A DNA stretch of 64,000 nucleotides, from the NCBI RefSeq assembly GCF_037975245.1, contig NC_092572.1:8011501-8075500 (forward strand), written 5' to 3'. The notes under the pieces are model-generated. The model did not search any database and had not been told where the DNA came from. It saw only the letters and a list, made by a program, of their open reading frames with translations. The stretch is from Apostichopus japonicus (Eukaryota > Echinodermata > Holothuroidea > Aspidochirotida > Stichopodidae). How positions within the stretch are numbered: the first letter of the stretch is position 1; every line of letters starts with the position of its first letter. Of the stretch, positions 13,122 to 27,327 are shown piece after piece. Both the position numbers and the translations under genes were made by a program.

Positions 13122-15499
13122 TACGGAGAGCCAAACGTTCCATAAATGTCGAAAAGGAAAGTGAAGTGTCCAAGTTAATATATATATGTCCAAATCGATA
13201 TCAACATGTTACAATTCCATATGAACATGTCGAAACAAAATACAATATGTCATTGCGTCTATCAACATGTCAAATTCAACATAAGCATGTCGAAAACGTG
13301 TTACAGCATACCACTACTACATTGGTCATGTCAACATTGCTTGCTAGATACACGTCGTGCTATAATTTTGGAACATCGGCGCGGGCCAACGTTTCGTTAA
13401 TGCCGAAAACTGTATATAAAACTTTATATGAGAATGTCCAAAACTTGTGTCAGCATGTTGAGAGAAGGAAATAAACTATTCAAGCCAAAGGGATCACGTT
13501 CATGCCTTAGTGCAATTTTTAGGCCCTTTGTCTATTTTCACATGACTAATTCCTGTGTGGGCAATTGGGTATTTGAGGTTGCTACATGGGCCCCGTTACA
13601 GTTAAAAACTTAATTCGTTGGTATTTTTGAATAGCGCAATGTCCAATAGAGCCAACACATCTAAAAGAGTTATCCTGCTTTTTGTTAACATAATCAAATC
13701 ATGTGTGGGCCATGGGCACTTTATGGCTGTTGTGTGGGTCCCGGTAAAGATAAAAGTCGTCGATGGTATTTTTTGGTTTATCCAATGTATAAAGGGTCCA
13801 ATGCAACTACAGGTATTATCCTTGTGTCTTTGCACATGAATATATCACGAGTGGGCCATGGGCCATTGAGGTTGTCTGGGCCATGGTAGAGGATAAATTT
13901 GCAGTAAAACGACCTGTGACGTCATTATGATGGCTCACATCTTGCAGTGATGTGAGCCTAGTTTATTGCATTGCACTGCACTTGGCCTGCGTTTACTTTC
14001 AACCCAGTCTGCATGGATGCGATACTCAACTGGACCGGGAACCCAGAAGATTTGAAAAGAGACAGAGGGTTTGATGGGCAGGTTATGTCCGTTTATGACC
14101 AGGATTCAAGGTTATGTACTGCTGCAGTGCCACACAATGTGCATGTATGTAGTCTAAAGGTGCCTTCAATTAAAGTAGGGGGCTCAAATTTTGATTGAAT
14201 CATGTGAAAGAGGCAAGGCAATAGCGTTGGATAAAACTCAAAGAAAGATACTTTTAAAAACCATAGCAATGATAGTAATTGTACCTTGTGACGGGCCCTG
14301 AAGGAGGGCCCATCGAAATAGTATTAGTCATGCGAAAAGAGACAAGGATAATTCATTTTGCGGAAACCATTTACACATTTGGGTGTCCCAAAATACTTAT
14401 TACAGCAACTTTATAATGTACCGGGGCCCATGCAGGCAGCAACCAAAAAAGGCCTGTGACCAACACATGATTCATTTATGTGAAATGAGAGCAGGATGAT
14501 TCTTAAAGTGGCATTGGACCCTTTGTACATTGGGGTATCCAAAAATACCAATTACAACAATTTTATGATGTACCAGGACCCAGACAGCAGAAAGAGCCCG
14601 TGGCCCACACATGATTTAATCATATGAAAAGAGAGCAGGATGATTTCATTTTATTGGCGCTGGACCCTATGGTTATCGGGTATTAAAAAAAAAAACCTAT
14701 GACTACAAATTTATCATCTACCATGGCCCAGACAACCTCATGGGCCCATGGCCCACACGTGATTTATTCATGTGCAAAGACACAAGGATAATTCCTGTAG
14801 TTGCATTGGACCCTTTATATATTGGATAAACCAAAAAAATACCATCGACGACTTTTATCTGTGCCTGGCCCCAGACAACAGCCATAAAGTGCCCATGGCC
14901 CACACATGATTTGATTATGTTAACAAAAAGCAGGATAACTCTTTTAGAGGTGTTGGCTCTATTGAACATTGCGCTATTCAAAAATACCAACGAATTCATT
15001 TTTTAACTGTAACGGGGCCCATGTAGCAACCTCAAAGGCCCAATTGCCCACACAGGAATTAATCATGTGAAAATAGACAAAGGGCCTAAAAATTGCACTT
15101 AGGCATGAACGTGATCCCTTTGGCTTGAATAACTTATTTCCTTCTTTCAACATGCTGACACAAGTTTTGGACATTCTGATATAAATCTCGACATACTGAT
15201 ACAGTTTTGGGCATTAACGAAACGTTGGCCCGCGCCGATGTTCCAAAATTATAGAACGACGTCAATATTGTATCTAGCAAGCAATGTTGACATGACCAGT
15301 GTAGTACGTGTCATGCTGTTACAAGTTTTTGACATGCTGATGTTGAATTTGTCATGTTGATAGACGCAATGACATATTGTATTTTGTTTCGACATGTTCA
15401 TATGGAATTGTAACATGTTGATATCGAATTGTAACATGTTGATATCGTTTTGGACACTTCCCTTTTTTTCGACATTAATGGAACGTTTGGCTCTCCGTA
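13122..15499. mobile_element. Foldback element with ~780-bp inverted arms
   Basis: The left arm (13122-13902) and right arm (14706-15499) are near-identical reverse complements, beginning TACGGAGAGCCAAACGTTCC at each end. The flanks carry the 6-bp direct repeat GATAGC (13116-13121 and 15500-15505), a likely target duplication. Much of each arm and the ~800-bp centre is made of subrepeats about 148 bp long, marked by GGCCCACACATGATT-like phrases at about 14458, 14602, 14750, 14897 and 15046 and by their complements at about 13549, 13697 and 13844. Open frames of 73-102 codons in the two arms mirror each other because of the inversion and have no sign of being genes. No transposase is visible, so the element would be non-autonomous. 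Its superfamily is not recognised. Confidence 0.9.
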
Positions 15500-15505
15500 G
15501 ATAGC

Positions 15506-17039
15506 AACTAAACTAAAAAAATATGGTGAAAAAATTAGAACAGGTAAGAACTGTAGGTTATATTGATACAGCCCCTTTATATAGGTATAATTAGTTAACA
15601 GGTTTAGATAAGAACTACTCTGAAGGCTTTTGGCAAGTGTAGTAAGATATTAAAATGTACCGCTAACACAAGCTGTACCAGTGATACTTTCAAAAGAAAT
15701 GCAGAGATAAGTATTACTTTATTTGGCTCACCAATGACTATTAATAAGGAAGAAGGTTACAATAAGCATCGTGTAATACAAACGTGCTATGCAATCAAGC
15801 GGCTTGAAATAAAGTCAACCAGAGATGTCGTTCATTATGAAAGATTTGTGGGAGTCAGGTTACACTTTCGCGGGCCCTTTGTCAATTTGGCTCTGGTTCT
15901 CGAAGCCTCTGACGACGACTGGAGGTTATACATTATTGGAAATTGTGTCTTGTTTCAAAGTAGTAACATTAACACATATGCTATATAACATCGTGCTTTA
16001 AAGCTACATGCACTTTTGGTTGTTTCCATATATAGAGGGAACAACCACCGCTAACCGCTGAAAGGAACCAAGACAGAGCCGAATCTAACCCAGTGACCGA
16101 TGTAGAGGAATCTGCCCATTCGACGTCATACTTCGTCCTCGAGTCAAAGTTCCAAACAAATGATTATGTCTAGTGAACTAAATCAGACATGATCATAGCA
16201 TTTAATTACACTATGACAGTTAACTACTTCAGAACGCTGCATCAAGTAATCGTTCTATTAACTTGACACACTGAGCGCATTATTTTTAAGGCTTGCCAAA
16301 GTATAGATAGAAGTTTTCAACTGGCATGTCCTACAATACCATATGATAGCTGAGGACTTGTCTTGTCATGGCGCTTGAAAATTGGCATATCATGACGGTT
16401 TATATTTTGCACTAGAAGAGGAGCAACTTTAGCATAGGTCTGCTATCTACTATACCCCAACCTTTCCGTCTGTTCACCCCGAGAAATATCAAAATTTATA
16501 ACTAAAGAATTTCTAAAATGGTTTAACCTATAGACTAGTATCTTCAGACCTCCTTATTTTCACACCAGTTGTAGGCCCACTTTGATTTATGTTCTTTCTC
16601 ATGAATGCAGAAAAACAATAAGGGTAAGTGATAATATGCCAAAACTAGCATTACAATAGGTCATTTTATATACTTTTTTTTTTAAATACATTAGATCATT
16701 TTAACTCCTTTGTTTTAGAGTGGATGTACATTAGTCACATCGTGGTATGGTACCTATATAAGAGTAGGTCCATGCAGTGACGCAATATGCCTACTCGTCT
16801 TAACACTTACGGTACTGATTACAATGATACTTGCATATACCATATACAATGCAAGGATGATTTACATGTGTGTTAAACCGCAAGCACATTGAAATGAAAG
16901 TATACATCATATTTGTATGAAGTAAATATTTAACTTGGATAACCGGTTCAAAGTACGGCGACTGTTCAGGATTATCGATCGATTATTAAGCATTTGACTT
17001 GCCACGCACGTCCAAATGATCTTCCAATCACACTACCTT
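15506..17039. other. Anonymous sequence, partly matching 29525-29800
   Basis: The first ~90 bases ('aagaactgtaggttatattg', 'ccctttatata') match 29525-29590. Material near 16930-17039 matches 29690-29800 loosely. The middle ~1.3 kb has no counterpart in that second copy. An 84-codon open frame at 15734-15988 has no homology I recognise and no splice support. Confidence 0.5.
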
Positions 17040-17559
17040 CCTGCCCGTCCTAATGGCACTGGCCTAGATAGTGTGTATTTTTGCAATATAGAAAGACAAA
17101 CTCCTGTTAAATGAAACATGACAAATTTAAACTAATACAGAAGCACATACAGAGGTTATAATAATTGGAATCATCAGCTTTTTTATCCTTTAAAAAATAT
17201 CTTACCCTTTAGAAAATGACCACTGTGAATTCACTTGTATTTCAGCACATTTTACGCGTGTACATTATAGTTATTCAAAATGGCGACGCGGCCAGTTGTA
17301 AGTCTTGTGACAATTATTGCACAAAAGGGGAATTCTCGTTGCGGTCGCACTTCTTCTCTTTAAGTTTGAATGTACATAACTTGACTTATTGTGTCGAGCA
17401 AGTGGAATATGTCTCGCTGAAATAAAGGGAGAATATGGTATCACTCTAAAGACACTGCAGTCTATAAATTGGTTTGGGGTCTTTAGGAGAATAAGTAACA
17501 TGAACAATGCAAAATAAATACGTGGTTATTTTCTTATATTTTTAACGTCTTTAAACAAA

Positions 17560-17627
<68 letters not shown>

Positions 17628-17905
17628 GTAACGTAGGCTATGATATAGATAATATTGTTACTTTTACAAGGCATGCTATTCTAACCGCTTTTACTACTTT
17701 GTATATAACTGTACTATAACTAAAGGGTATTAATCCCACGTTTAGAAGGGACAATTTTGGACAATCAAATGTTTTATTGATGTGTTAGGTACAAGTCGTT
17801 CTGAGGTCAGGAAAACACTTCATATCAAAACATATCCTGTCAGAATAGAAAGTTGTATGGCTGAGTGTCACTGGTGTGGCAAGTATCGCGATTAGGAAAT
17901 GATAA
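17040..17905 (+). repeat. Dispersed duplication, copy A
   Basis: 17040-17460 matches 29795-30280 (shared phrases 'ggcactggccta', 'attgcacaaaaggggaat', 'aaagacactgcagtct'). 17465-17905 matches 35555-36080 (shared phrases 'ggggtcttta', 'tttagaag' plus 'acaattttgga', 'catatcctgtcaga', 'ggcaagtatcgcgatt'). The two halves touch here but are 5.3 kb apart in the second copy. No coding region is seen. Confidence 0.8.
17565..17625. repeat. (AT)n microsatellite
   Basis: About 60 bases of uninterrupted AT dinucleotide. It lies in the same relative place as the (TA)n tract at 35660-35795 in the other duplication copy. Confidence 0.95.
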
Positions 17906-19829
17906 GAAGTTGATATCTCACCAGAGGTTGTCATTCAAAGTTAATTTATTGAGCAGATATTTTGCGGTACGCTTAATAAAAACATCGCAATATGGATTAT
18001 TAAAATGATTTGGAAAGTTTTAAAGCATAAACATGTTAATCCTTTGGAACACAGTCTGGTTCGCTTTTTCATGTGTTTAACAAGAAGTGACTGAAGGTTT
18101 CCAGAGAAAGAAATGTTCAGATTGCCTTAACTTCATCAATACTTGGGTTAGATTTGGGTGAAAATGCAGCAAAGTGGTAATCGAACATTCAAAGTTGTAT
18201 GAATATAATACGTAAACAGTGCCAGTAGAGCCAGGGCTTTGTGGCCCCTCCCCTTGTCCCACTTCATACATTACAAGTATGCCACTCTTTGTTAATGAAA
18301 GGGATTTTTTTATGAATCTTAATTATTCTATCTTCATATATAATCTAGTTTTTCTACATTTTAAGCACCATTTCGTTAAATAAATACAAAAATCAGCTTT
18401 TACTTTCTACGGAGTAAATATTTTCGTATGCACTTGTTCCTAAAGCAAAATATAATCACGCATTTATCCGCGAATGCTTCAAATCGCCTACATAACATAT
18501 ATTCAGAATAAAGACCCCTTTAAGGCTTCCACAATATTCCCATATAACTGCCATCAACAATACACAAGACTTCCAACTAAGCCAGTGCACCAGATCTGTC
18601 AACCTCCCGAAATGGCAGCTGTCGGTTTCGCTTTCAGTCACACCGCCCCCTAACTCACAGACATACCCTACGTACCAATAGAGATAGGGAAATAGAAACG
18701 ACAAAGAAACATATATTTTTCTTTTCTATTCAATAACATTAACATGTAATGACAGAATATACATCCATACATATAAAGGAATGTTAACTACAAACATAAT
18801 AATATAGTTAACCTCCCAACTTCCTTTCCCTCGAAATTATCACTTTCCCAGTATCCACAGTCATCTATCCAAATGATGCAAACACTCTCGTAGCTAGGTT
18901 GTTGTGAATGCCTAGGAACAGGGTTGGTGGGGGGGGGGGGGGGGGGGGTGGGGGATGGGGCGGTGATACCAAACACCGGAACGAAATAACCGCTCATATG
19001 TTGCATCTCAAACGGCACATTCCCTTCAGAGCCACATCCTGGAGTCTAGTGGTATCAGAAATCAAACACTGATCACCCAAGCCCAGACAATGGTTGGGAT
19101 TGGGTTAATGTGTACTTTTCTTCGGGCCATATTTTTATTGCTGCAATGGGGCACCATTGCTCGTTGCTACGCCATTGGATACAAACCTACCACTTACAAA
19201 GAGAGAAATGAATCATTCAAATTTTGATCGACTTTTTTAGGACAGGTTCATGGAAAAACATAGTAACTAGTGAAACAAGATTAAAAACTAACAGTCTAAA
19301 GTAGATAAAGAGAGAAGTACTATCACGTGAGACAAACAGTAGTATTTAAACCCTAGTGTATGATATGCTATATAAAGTGAATAATATACGCTTTGTATTT
19401 TGAAGATGGTGGATGCGTCTAACCACTTAGCAGACATGTAGTACGTGTATAACAACCAGAGTCCTCATTTGCATGAGTACGATCATAAGGCTATCATGCA
19501 AGTAGGGGGCCTTGGTCATGCAACAATATTTAAAGTAGATATCACAATGCCCCTAGTAAAGTACAAACCCATTACGGTGAGTATGAGTACGATACAAGTA
19601 GGACACAATTCAAATTTCACTGATGTCACAAAGTATCGATGAAACGTTTATACTGCTTAAATATAGAATGAATACGACATTACATAGTGAGAGGTATGAA
19701 CAGACATGAATATACTATACCATAGGTGATGTAGAACTGAACAACATCAGACAATAAATCAAATTGCCCTGTAATATATTCGTACATCGAGCACGGTATC
19801 TTGTACCTATCACGAATACATCTTTTCAA
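17906..19829. other. Anonymous sequence
   Basis: Nothing is recognised apart from a long G tract at 18929-18962. Open frames of up to 82 codons on the minus strand show no domain and no splice signals. Confidence 0.5.
18921..18962 (+). repeat. Long poly-G tract, G-quadruplex candidate
   Basis: A run of 20 consecutive G (18929-18948) is followed by further G blocks of five and four, broken by single bases. Four or more G-triplets are available, so a quadruplex on this strand is possible. Such runs are also prone to assembly and read errors. Confidence 0.8.
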
Positions 19830-20430
19830 ATACGAGTAGACAGGACAGGACAGATACTATACTATAACATGGAAAAACAGTGAAGTATCAATAGTATACA
19901 CAGACTTATCAGGTATTTTATTAGTAGACAGGACAGAGCAGATACTATGCTATAGACATAGACGGAGCAGAAAATATCAATAGTATACACAGACATATCT
20001 GGAATTGTAATACCATACAGGACAGAACAGATACTATGCTATGACATAGAAACCAGTGAAGTATCAATAGAATACTCAGACATTTCAGGTATTGTATGAA
20101 CATACAGGACAGGGTAATTACTATGCTATTATAATGGACAGAACAGCGAAGTATCAATAGAATACACAGATATATCAGGTCTTGTCTGATCAGACAGGAC
20201 AGAGCACATACTATGCTACTAAGCAGTAAAGTATCTAAAATATCATGTATTGAATTAATGTGACAAGACCGAATAGATGTTAGGCTATTGACATGGACAA
20301 AAAAAAATGGAATATCCATAGCAAAAACAGAAATATCATGTATTGTATTCACAGACAGACCAGAGAATAGCTATGAAATACACATGGAAAGACTATCAAT
20401 AGCATACACAGACAAGTCTTTCAGTACAAC
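19830..20430 (+). repeat. Degenerate tandem array, ~80-90-bp units
   Basis: The phrase 'aagtatcaatag' or a close variant recurs at about 19884, 19973, 20057, 20150, 20229, 20310 and 20391. Between copies lie 'acacagacatatca' and 'acaggacaga..agatactatgcta' blocks. Roughly seven diverged units are present. The 135-codon minus-strand frame across the array is a translation of the repeat. Confidence 0.85.
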
Positions 20431-20649
20431 AATCACTACATAGATATCTACCTTGATAGTACTGTCAACACTTCCAACATAACAGCTTGTGATTTGTATC
20501 TTGGTTATGCCTTATCATGGCTGTATACTGTATGGTATCTAGGTGTAAGGTACGTGTAACGCTGTTGCCATTGTGATTTGAAATTTGTGATTGCTAATGG
20601 TATGACTTCAATGAAATTGGTACATGCTAAAAAGCGTGTATTATATAAC

Positions 20650-20918
20650 AGGTTTTCCAACTTGCAGTATAGCTCTACATTAGTATGCATTGGCCATCAC
20701 GTGTGGTAGAAGTTCATATTTGCTGGTAGGATTGATTAAAATTGGATGAAAGTGAACTACAAGAGATTTACTCACATAAAAAAGGTTTTCCAACTTGCAG
20801 TATAGCTCTACATGAGTATGCATTTGCCATCACATGCGGTAGAAGTTTCATATTTGCTGGTAGGATTGATTAAAATTGGATGAAAGTGAACTACAAGAAA
20901 TTTACTCACATAAAATAC
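20650..20918 (+). repeat. Tandem duplication of 134 bp
   Basis: 20651-20783 and 20784-20918 are two head-to-tail copies beginning 'aggttttccaacttgcagta', with only a handful of substitutions. The close match implies a recent event. Confidence 0.95.
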
Positions 20919-23900
20919 TTAGCTCACAAGTGCTTGCCATAGAACGAAATATGATACCGAGATTTTGCTGTCATCTATATTCAATTAGTAAGAACACATT
21001 TCTTAATTGCATTCACAAATATCTATATTAACTCTCTTCATAATTTCACCAAATCTGTTGGGTACTAAATAGAACAAATATGCAAATGATGAATTACTGA
21101 ATGAAACTTGTACTGAAATATATTGATACTTTATCTTATTATATAACAGTCTTGTTACATCTTAGACTGTGTATTTTCGTAAGTACGAAAAGTGCAATAA
21201 GTGCAATAAGCTAGTTCGTAGTAACATCGTAGAGAAGTAGTCATGGAACACAACGAAACTGTCGACCACAGATATGTACGTGAACCTACCATATGTATTT
21301 GGTGCATGAAGTTCAACTATGAAAACTGGCTAGTATAACTATTTGTTAAGAAAATATGTTCCAAACTGTAACTGCCTTTTGACATAATAAGCTACATCAA
21401 GTTTCGATGACGACAGTATTAAATACCACACGGAATCTACAGAAGAAATGTCTTCAAAATGGTGTTACCATTAGTCAACGGGTCACCTCGGTCATGAGTA
21501 TTATGCAACAATATGGATTATTTCCGGAAACTGACTTAGAAATGTTTTTGTCTGCATATGGAAACAAATGAAGTTAAATAACTCGATGCATTACGATGAT
21601 AGATATATTGTGCGCTGATAAAACAATGTAGTGAATGGTTGTCGATTACCTACATAGAAACGTTACAGACAGAAAAAAACACATGCGCAGATTAACTACA
21701 TTATTGCAACACGCGTTACGCTTACTTTGGCAACAACATAATTTCGCAAGAACACATCTGATTGGTTTAGAAAAACGTGAAACGTCAAACTTCAGCTTAG
21801 GTTTTCCGGAAATGCTTTCATTGTGAAATTGTATACAGTATTGATACAGAAAAGCAGCCACAGTGAGCTTTTGGTAATGTTGAATTTTAATTTAAATGTT
21901 AGCAAAAGTTGTTAACCCAGAGTTTGTTAATTCAAAAACAAATAAATGGATATATGAATAGTCATTCAAGCTTTCAAGGGTAGTTATAATGGCTAAAGTT
22001 AATGGCTTGATACAATCGTGGAATAGAAAGGTCATCACAACATTCTCATATCATGTTGGATGGCCATGATATGATAGATTTTGTTTCTCAAATTTGTTGG
22101 TTTATTTTGACTGCATCTGGAAGTAACATACTGAATTCAGTTTGCACAACAATTCAGCTGATTTTGTTTTCTCCATAACATTGAGCTGACTTATTCACAA
22201 AGGAACATCATATCTTTCGAAATACAGCGAACATGAACGCAAAAACGCAAAACAGGCATAAACCAAAAATGTCAAATGTATCAGGTTTCAAGGATAAATC
22301 AACAACAAGATTATAATAGGAAAGTAAATATATTAGAGAAAGTTTGCCGTTGGGACATCAGAGACCACCTACTGTGGTCAAATGTAGGGAAGAAGCGTGT
22401 TTATCCAGCCAAAGCCTGTTCCATAACCATATGTAAAGTTGGGGACATGATATTGAGATGAGTTTCGACTAACGGAGAAGAATATTTTCCTTTCCATTTG
22501 AGTGTCAACAACCGGAATATCCCTTTCATCAAAACTCTGAACCTCTGCCATGTCATGTTCCATTGCAAACCAGGGAATATGTAAACTTTAAACGTAATAG
22601 CTCCTAAAAAGTATAGAAATTTGGTTTGGTTATTAAACCATTCGCACCTTTCAAGATCAGTTAAAATGTTGTTTGACACAAGGCTCGTCGTCAAACAATT
22701 CTTTCACTTACATCTGTTTTGTTCACAAGTAATCATCTGTTTGCTGCAATTGGAGGCTTCATATTATGCCTATTATTTGTAAATGTTTGTCTGCTCTAAC
22801 CTGCGGTGTGATACCCTTTGATACCCGTGGTTTGTGTGGCATAATAAATGTTGACTGATATTCATCACCATACATACGTTTTCTGTCTTACAAGTCAAAG
22901 TATGTCGTCTTTTCTGCTTTAGTTGTTCACCATGTGTGTTTTGTTTACACTGAGCAATTCATTCATCTTTTATGTGAATTAACAACACGTTTGATAACTG
23001 GTGTATGTAAAATCCAGGAAATCAAAGTGCACTGAATCAACGTAAATAAATGTAGACCATGAATATTCTTGACCTGTTTTGTACTGAGCCTTGGAGTTGA
23101 CTTTTTATTTTATGTTGGTCTTTCACAAAGTTTAGAGATACCACACGGACTAGTAGTTACAACACCATTCAGGCAACTGCATGCACTTGCAGTGCACTGC
23201 ATGAGACACGTACTGGAGTTGTTAAAAGTATTGGTGCCTTTCTATGATGTTATATTTACTTGTTGGTATTCGGAGCCTTCTTTATTAACAAGTGAAAACA
23301 TTTTTTTTTAGGAATCGTTCATATATATGAATTACCTGCGTTATGTCTACTTCATATCAATTTGTTTTAATGGAAGAGTCACATTTCCACTGTCAGTTTG
23401 ACAGCTGCTAATAGTCCAGCTAACCTACTTAATAATGTATATATTCCCTCATTCTATATCCCAATTGGTTGTATGGGCTGGGCATGTACGGTTGTGTATG
23501 TATACATGTATATACGTGCACGGGTATTCAAGGCGAGACGAGGGTGACTATGAATAGTAATTTGTTTCGGTGTTTTATTGCAAGGGTTTTTATTGGGTGA
23601 GGCCCCTATGTAGGAGTGTCAGAAATGTAAAAGAAAATTACATCATTGGCTAGTCTACACTACGAAGTATTCAGTCAGCTATGAATTATGTTAATCCATA
23701 CAGCTCTGATTAAACACTGCCCTGTCAAAAGTTCAACCCTATTGTTCACTGTAGAAAAAACATGAAAATGTAAATTTATCAAGATCCCTATGAACCACGT
23801 TCATTGTTAATCTCCCCCCTATTACCAGTAGTGTACACTTGGGTGTACATGAGCATCTATGTATCAAATAATATCGGGCTTGAACGACGTCAAACGAGTG

Positions 23901-24602
23901 CTCCAAAGTTCATGTGCAGTTTTCCATTGAACGGGATTTATATTAGGGGACGCGCACAGCTGTACGTGAAATGCGACAAAACACATTGATATGCACTTCA
24001 ATCATTTTATCTGTCTCAAACGTCATACTATATACTACAGAAATGTCATTAATACCTGCTGCTATTTAGATATTTCTTTCTATATTATCTGACAAAATTT
24101 ATATTTCTCTGTTTCAGAAAAGTATGAGAGGAACTTCATTAGATTACTTGTTCTAGTACCGGTCCTTTTCCTAGTTTCTATCTTAATGAGTGTTGGCCCT
24201 TTCTGCAAAAAATAAAAGTAAGTTCCTAGTAGGAAACAAATTGTAACGTTGTCCATGTGAAAGTATCGTTACCAGGATTTTGAAACTTGTGTCCGCAGGA
24301 CCCAACGTCTTAAAAATAGTTGCGTCCTCTCAGAAAAACAAAATGCGTCCCTACAGTCCTCTATGAAAACATGCACATTGAAATACCTCTACAGGAACGC
24401 ACAATACTTAGTTCTAATGACCCCTGACAAAACATTGGCTTGTGTGCAACGGAAGCCAATAGTGATAAGTCTATAATATGCACGACAAAAATCAAATTAT
24501 GAAAGCTGTAACTAGTATACAACAACATTATTACTTACAAATTCTGAAGGCGGGGAGTTTGCCGTAGACTAGTTACCATATTTACAAGTCCTTGTATGTA
24601 AA
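20919..24602. other. Anonymous sequence
   Basis: I see no exon, RNA gene or element end. Open frames of up to 97 codons (for example 22401-22694, minus) overlap other frames of the same length and carry no motif. Confidence 0.45.
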
Positions 24603-25040
24603 CAACGTCTTTTGTGGTCATTGAGCACTATAACTGCAAGAATGGTTGCAGACAATGGTAAGGGCTATAAGCCAATTAAATCACAAGAAATTGGGAAACT
24701 ACAGGGACTATTTTTAGCATGGAAATCTGTTAGGGAACTGTGGTTAACTCTGTACTTGCGGTTGATTGTTATGATTTATTTGTTTTAATCAGATTCAATT
24801 ATCTGCACAAAGTATTGGACTTTTGGTTCATTCGAGAAGTTGTTATTTTTTGAAAAGAAAGAAGGATATTCATTTAAAAACTTGTTGTTTTGAATAGGCC
24901 AAGCTGTGAGTGTGGGTACTTGGGGTTTGTTTCCCCAAAAATGGTTGCCAGGCGGTAGTAATTTGAAGGTTTTGCATCCCTGGTTAAAAGATTACATCCC
25001 TTATGCAGATTGTTGCATTCGTGACAATGCTGTGCACTAC
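24603..25040 (+). repeat. Dispersed repeat, copy C
   Basis: Shares with 26929-27260 the ordered phrases 'caagaatggttgcagacaat', 'ggatattcatt', a gcc-rich 'ggccaagctg' or 'ggcctagctg', 'gggtttgtttcccc', 'aaggttttgc' and a 'gcattcgt'-like end. Divergence is substantial, with small gaps. No coding role is seen. Confidence 0.75.
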
Positions 25041-26928
25041 AGTTCTGTTTAAAATTTTCGCAGATTCGATCTCCGTAATTTTGTACCACGTCAGGCAACT
25101 CTACTAGTATTTGTTGATGCTTTCATTGTACAACAAAAAATCCTTCGGACAACCAAATATCAAGACAAGGCTGTCCCAATCAAAACCTTACAATGTTCTT
25201 AAAATTGTGCCCTAACTTTTTTCAGCCAACTTGATTTAATTTGGCTCGATCACGATTTAACAGAACATCGTTCAATGTGTATACAAGGATTTATTTCTGA
25301 TGAACTCAACTCATGTTTGTTCTCTTCAATTAAATACACCAATTTTCATTCTTTAAACTGTTCAGTTAAATAAATGCTACAGGAGACATCTAGTTAAATA
25401 CCAGACTGTATTGACAGGCCTATCATACACGAGCGTAACATGATTACTGGGTTGCAGGTGCCAAACTGTTGAAAATGTTACATCGTTCAAGCTCAGAGAC
25501 TGTTACTGACACTCGGATTCCCGATGCATGGCTACAATAAATTAACCACACCATAGTAGCCCAGTGTTGTATGTAGCCCCTAACATTTGACTAAGCACGA
25601 CGACCAGAAACTGCTGTTAAATACAGTGACATGCTGAACAATATACAGAAGTGATCATACAACGTGTACTATACATTTTCTGTAACGTCCAGTTTAGACT
25701 TTTGGCAATAAAAGTTTATATTCCGTCGAACTGTACGTATTTACAGATAAGGACTGCACTTTACAGAGGTGAACATTAAATAACCTTTGCAGTAGCATTT
25801 CTAGAAAGTAAAGATTACAGACATTGACGGTAAATATTAACAGTTGAAGTACTGTGTTATTCATATGCGGGCGGTAAAAGATGTTTACAGTATTTTGTCT
25901 TGGTAAAGAATTACGTTGTACTGTAAAGCAGTTCTACATGGACAGACTGTACAAATTAAAGACTTTTGTACTGTATATCAAAAGAATATTTACAGCTAAA
26001 TTACTTTTTATAAAAATTTAGGCCTACAGATTTTGAAGGGTTAAAACTTAGAAAAATACAGTTCCGTTTCATGTATAGCTAGTTTTACAGATAAAAAAAA
26101 AACACAGAAAATTATTCTGTACGTTTTCAGTGTTTTTAGTGTGTATACAACTCCCTCACATAGCGTCTACAATAACGTTATGGGCTATGATTACGCTGTA
26201 TATGTCGGAAACCAATATAAAGTCAACCGAGTGCGTAGAGAGAAAATGCAAAAATAAAATACCGCACATTTTACTGATTTAGTGGAGGGCCTTAGATGAT
26301 GCAGAAAATATTACGTACATATCTCGACGATACAGTAACACGCCCCTAAAAAACCTAGTACAATTGATCAGGACATTTTTTTTAGTTTTATAGAAAAGTT
26401 AACCAATTAGTCCCTTTTCCCCAACCACTAAATGCGAGTCGGCCCAACCCAAGCCAATTCCGACCGCTTTGCTATTACAGTATGTAAAAACATTTTTACG
26501 CAATGTCGATTAAAAAGTCAAGCGCCAATGGCTACTTTCAACGAAGTATGAAGTATACAGTTTACAGTCACACAAAATTAACTGAAGAACGTGGTCAAAT
26601 GAGACCGCGAACATTTATGCAAGTTTCGATTAAGAAATTACTGTGGTGTCAATACACATTTTACTTTAGCAACAATCTTTACGGAGAGAAGAAACATACC
26701 GTGAGATGAAAAATTCTTTTCAGTATCAGAGATGTTAGCTTCCAACACAATTTATAAATTGTTTCAACTCATAACAGTTTGTGATCAAAACAATGATTCA
26801 AATAGACGTGATATTCTCCGAAACAATTCAGCTACAACTTCCTACCATGAGCGCTTCCTGTCAAAATATGTGTCAACAAACTTCGCTATCGCTACACAGG
26901 GGACAGTAACGTTACATGTAGTTCCATT
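25041..26928. other. Anonymous sequence
   Basis: Nothing is supported. Several short ATG-initiated frames exist in AT-rich sequence but without splice signals or composition typical of coding DNA. Confidence 0.45.
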
Positions 26929-27319
26929 TAAACAACGTAATTTGTGTTCATTTGGCACTATAGATGCAAGAATGGTTGCGGACAATGGTAAGGATATATT
27001 AGCCAATCAAATCACAGGGCATTTTGACCTATCATTGACTATGTTTGTGTTTGTTTGTAAAGAAAGATATTCATTCAAAAATAGTGTTTGGTATGTTTTT
27101 CATAGGCCTAGCTGAGTGTGTGTACTTCGGGTTTGTTTCCCCCAAAAAAGTTCGCGCCCCGCCGGAAGGAGCAATTTTAAGGTTTTGCGTCCATACATGG
27201 CTAAAAATTGCGTCCCAGACGCAGAATCCTGCGTTCGTAGCAATACTGATGGAAATAATAATTGAAACAGTATAACGGAAATTTGCATGTTATCTTGGTA
27301 TGATTTCAAACCGATATTT
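26929..27319 (+). repeat. Dispersed repeat, start of copy B
   Basis: The first ~330 bases match 24603-25040, and the last ~45 bases match 12308-12355. It therefore links two repeat segments found separately elsewhere in the window, before a hAT-like element interrupts it at 27328. Confidence 0.7.
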
Positions 27320-27327
27320 ATGAGGGG

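Noticed and set aside
13166-15437. Several 60-102 codon frames, mirrored on the two strands
   Set aside because: They are translations of the two inverted arms of the foldback element; the same peptide appears on both strands because of the inversion.
19945-20352. 135-codon minus-strand frame with serine/leucine/isoleucine content
   Set aside because: It spans a degenerate 80-90-bp tandem array and shows the same period.
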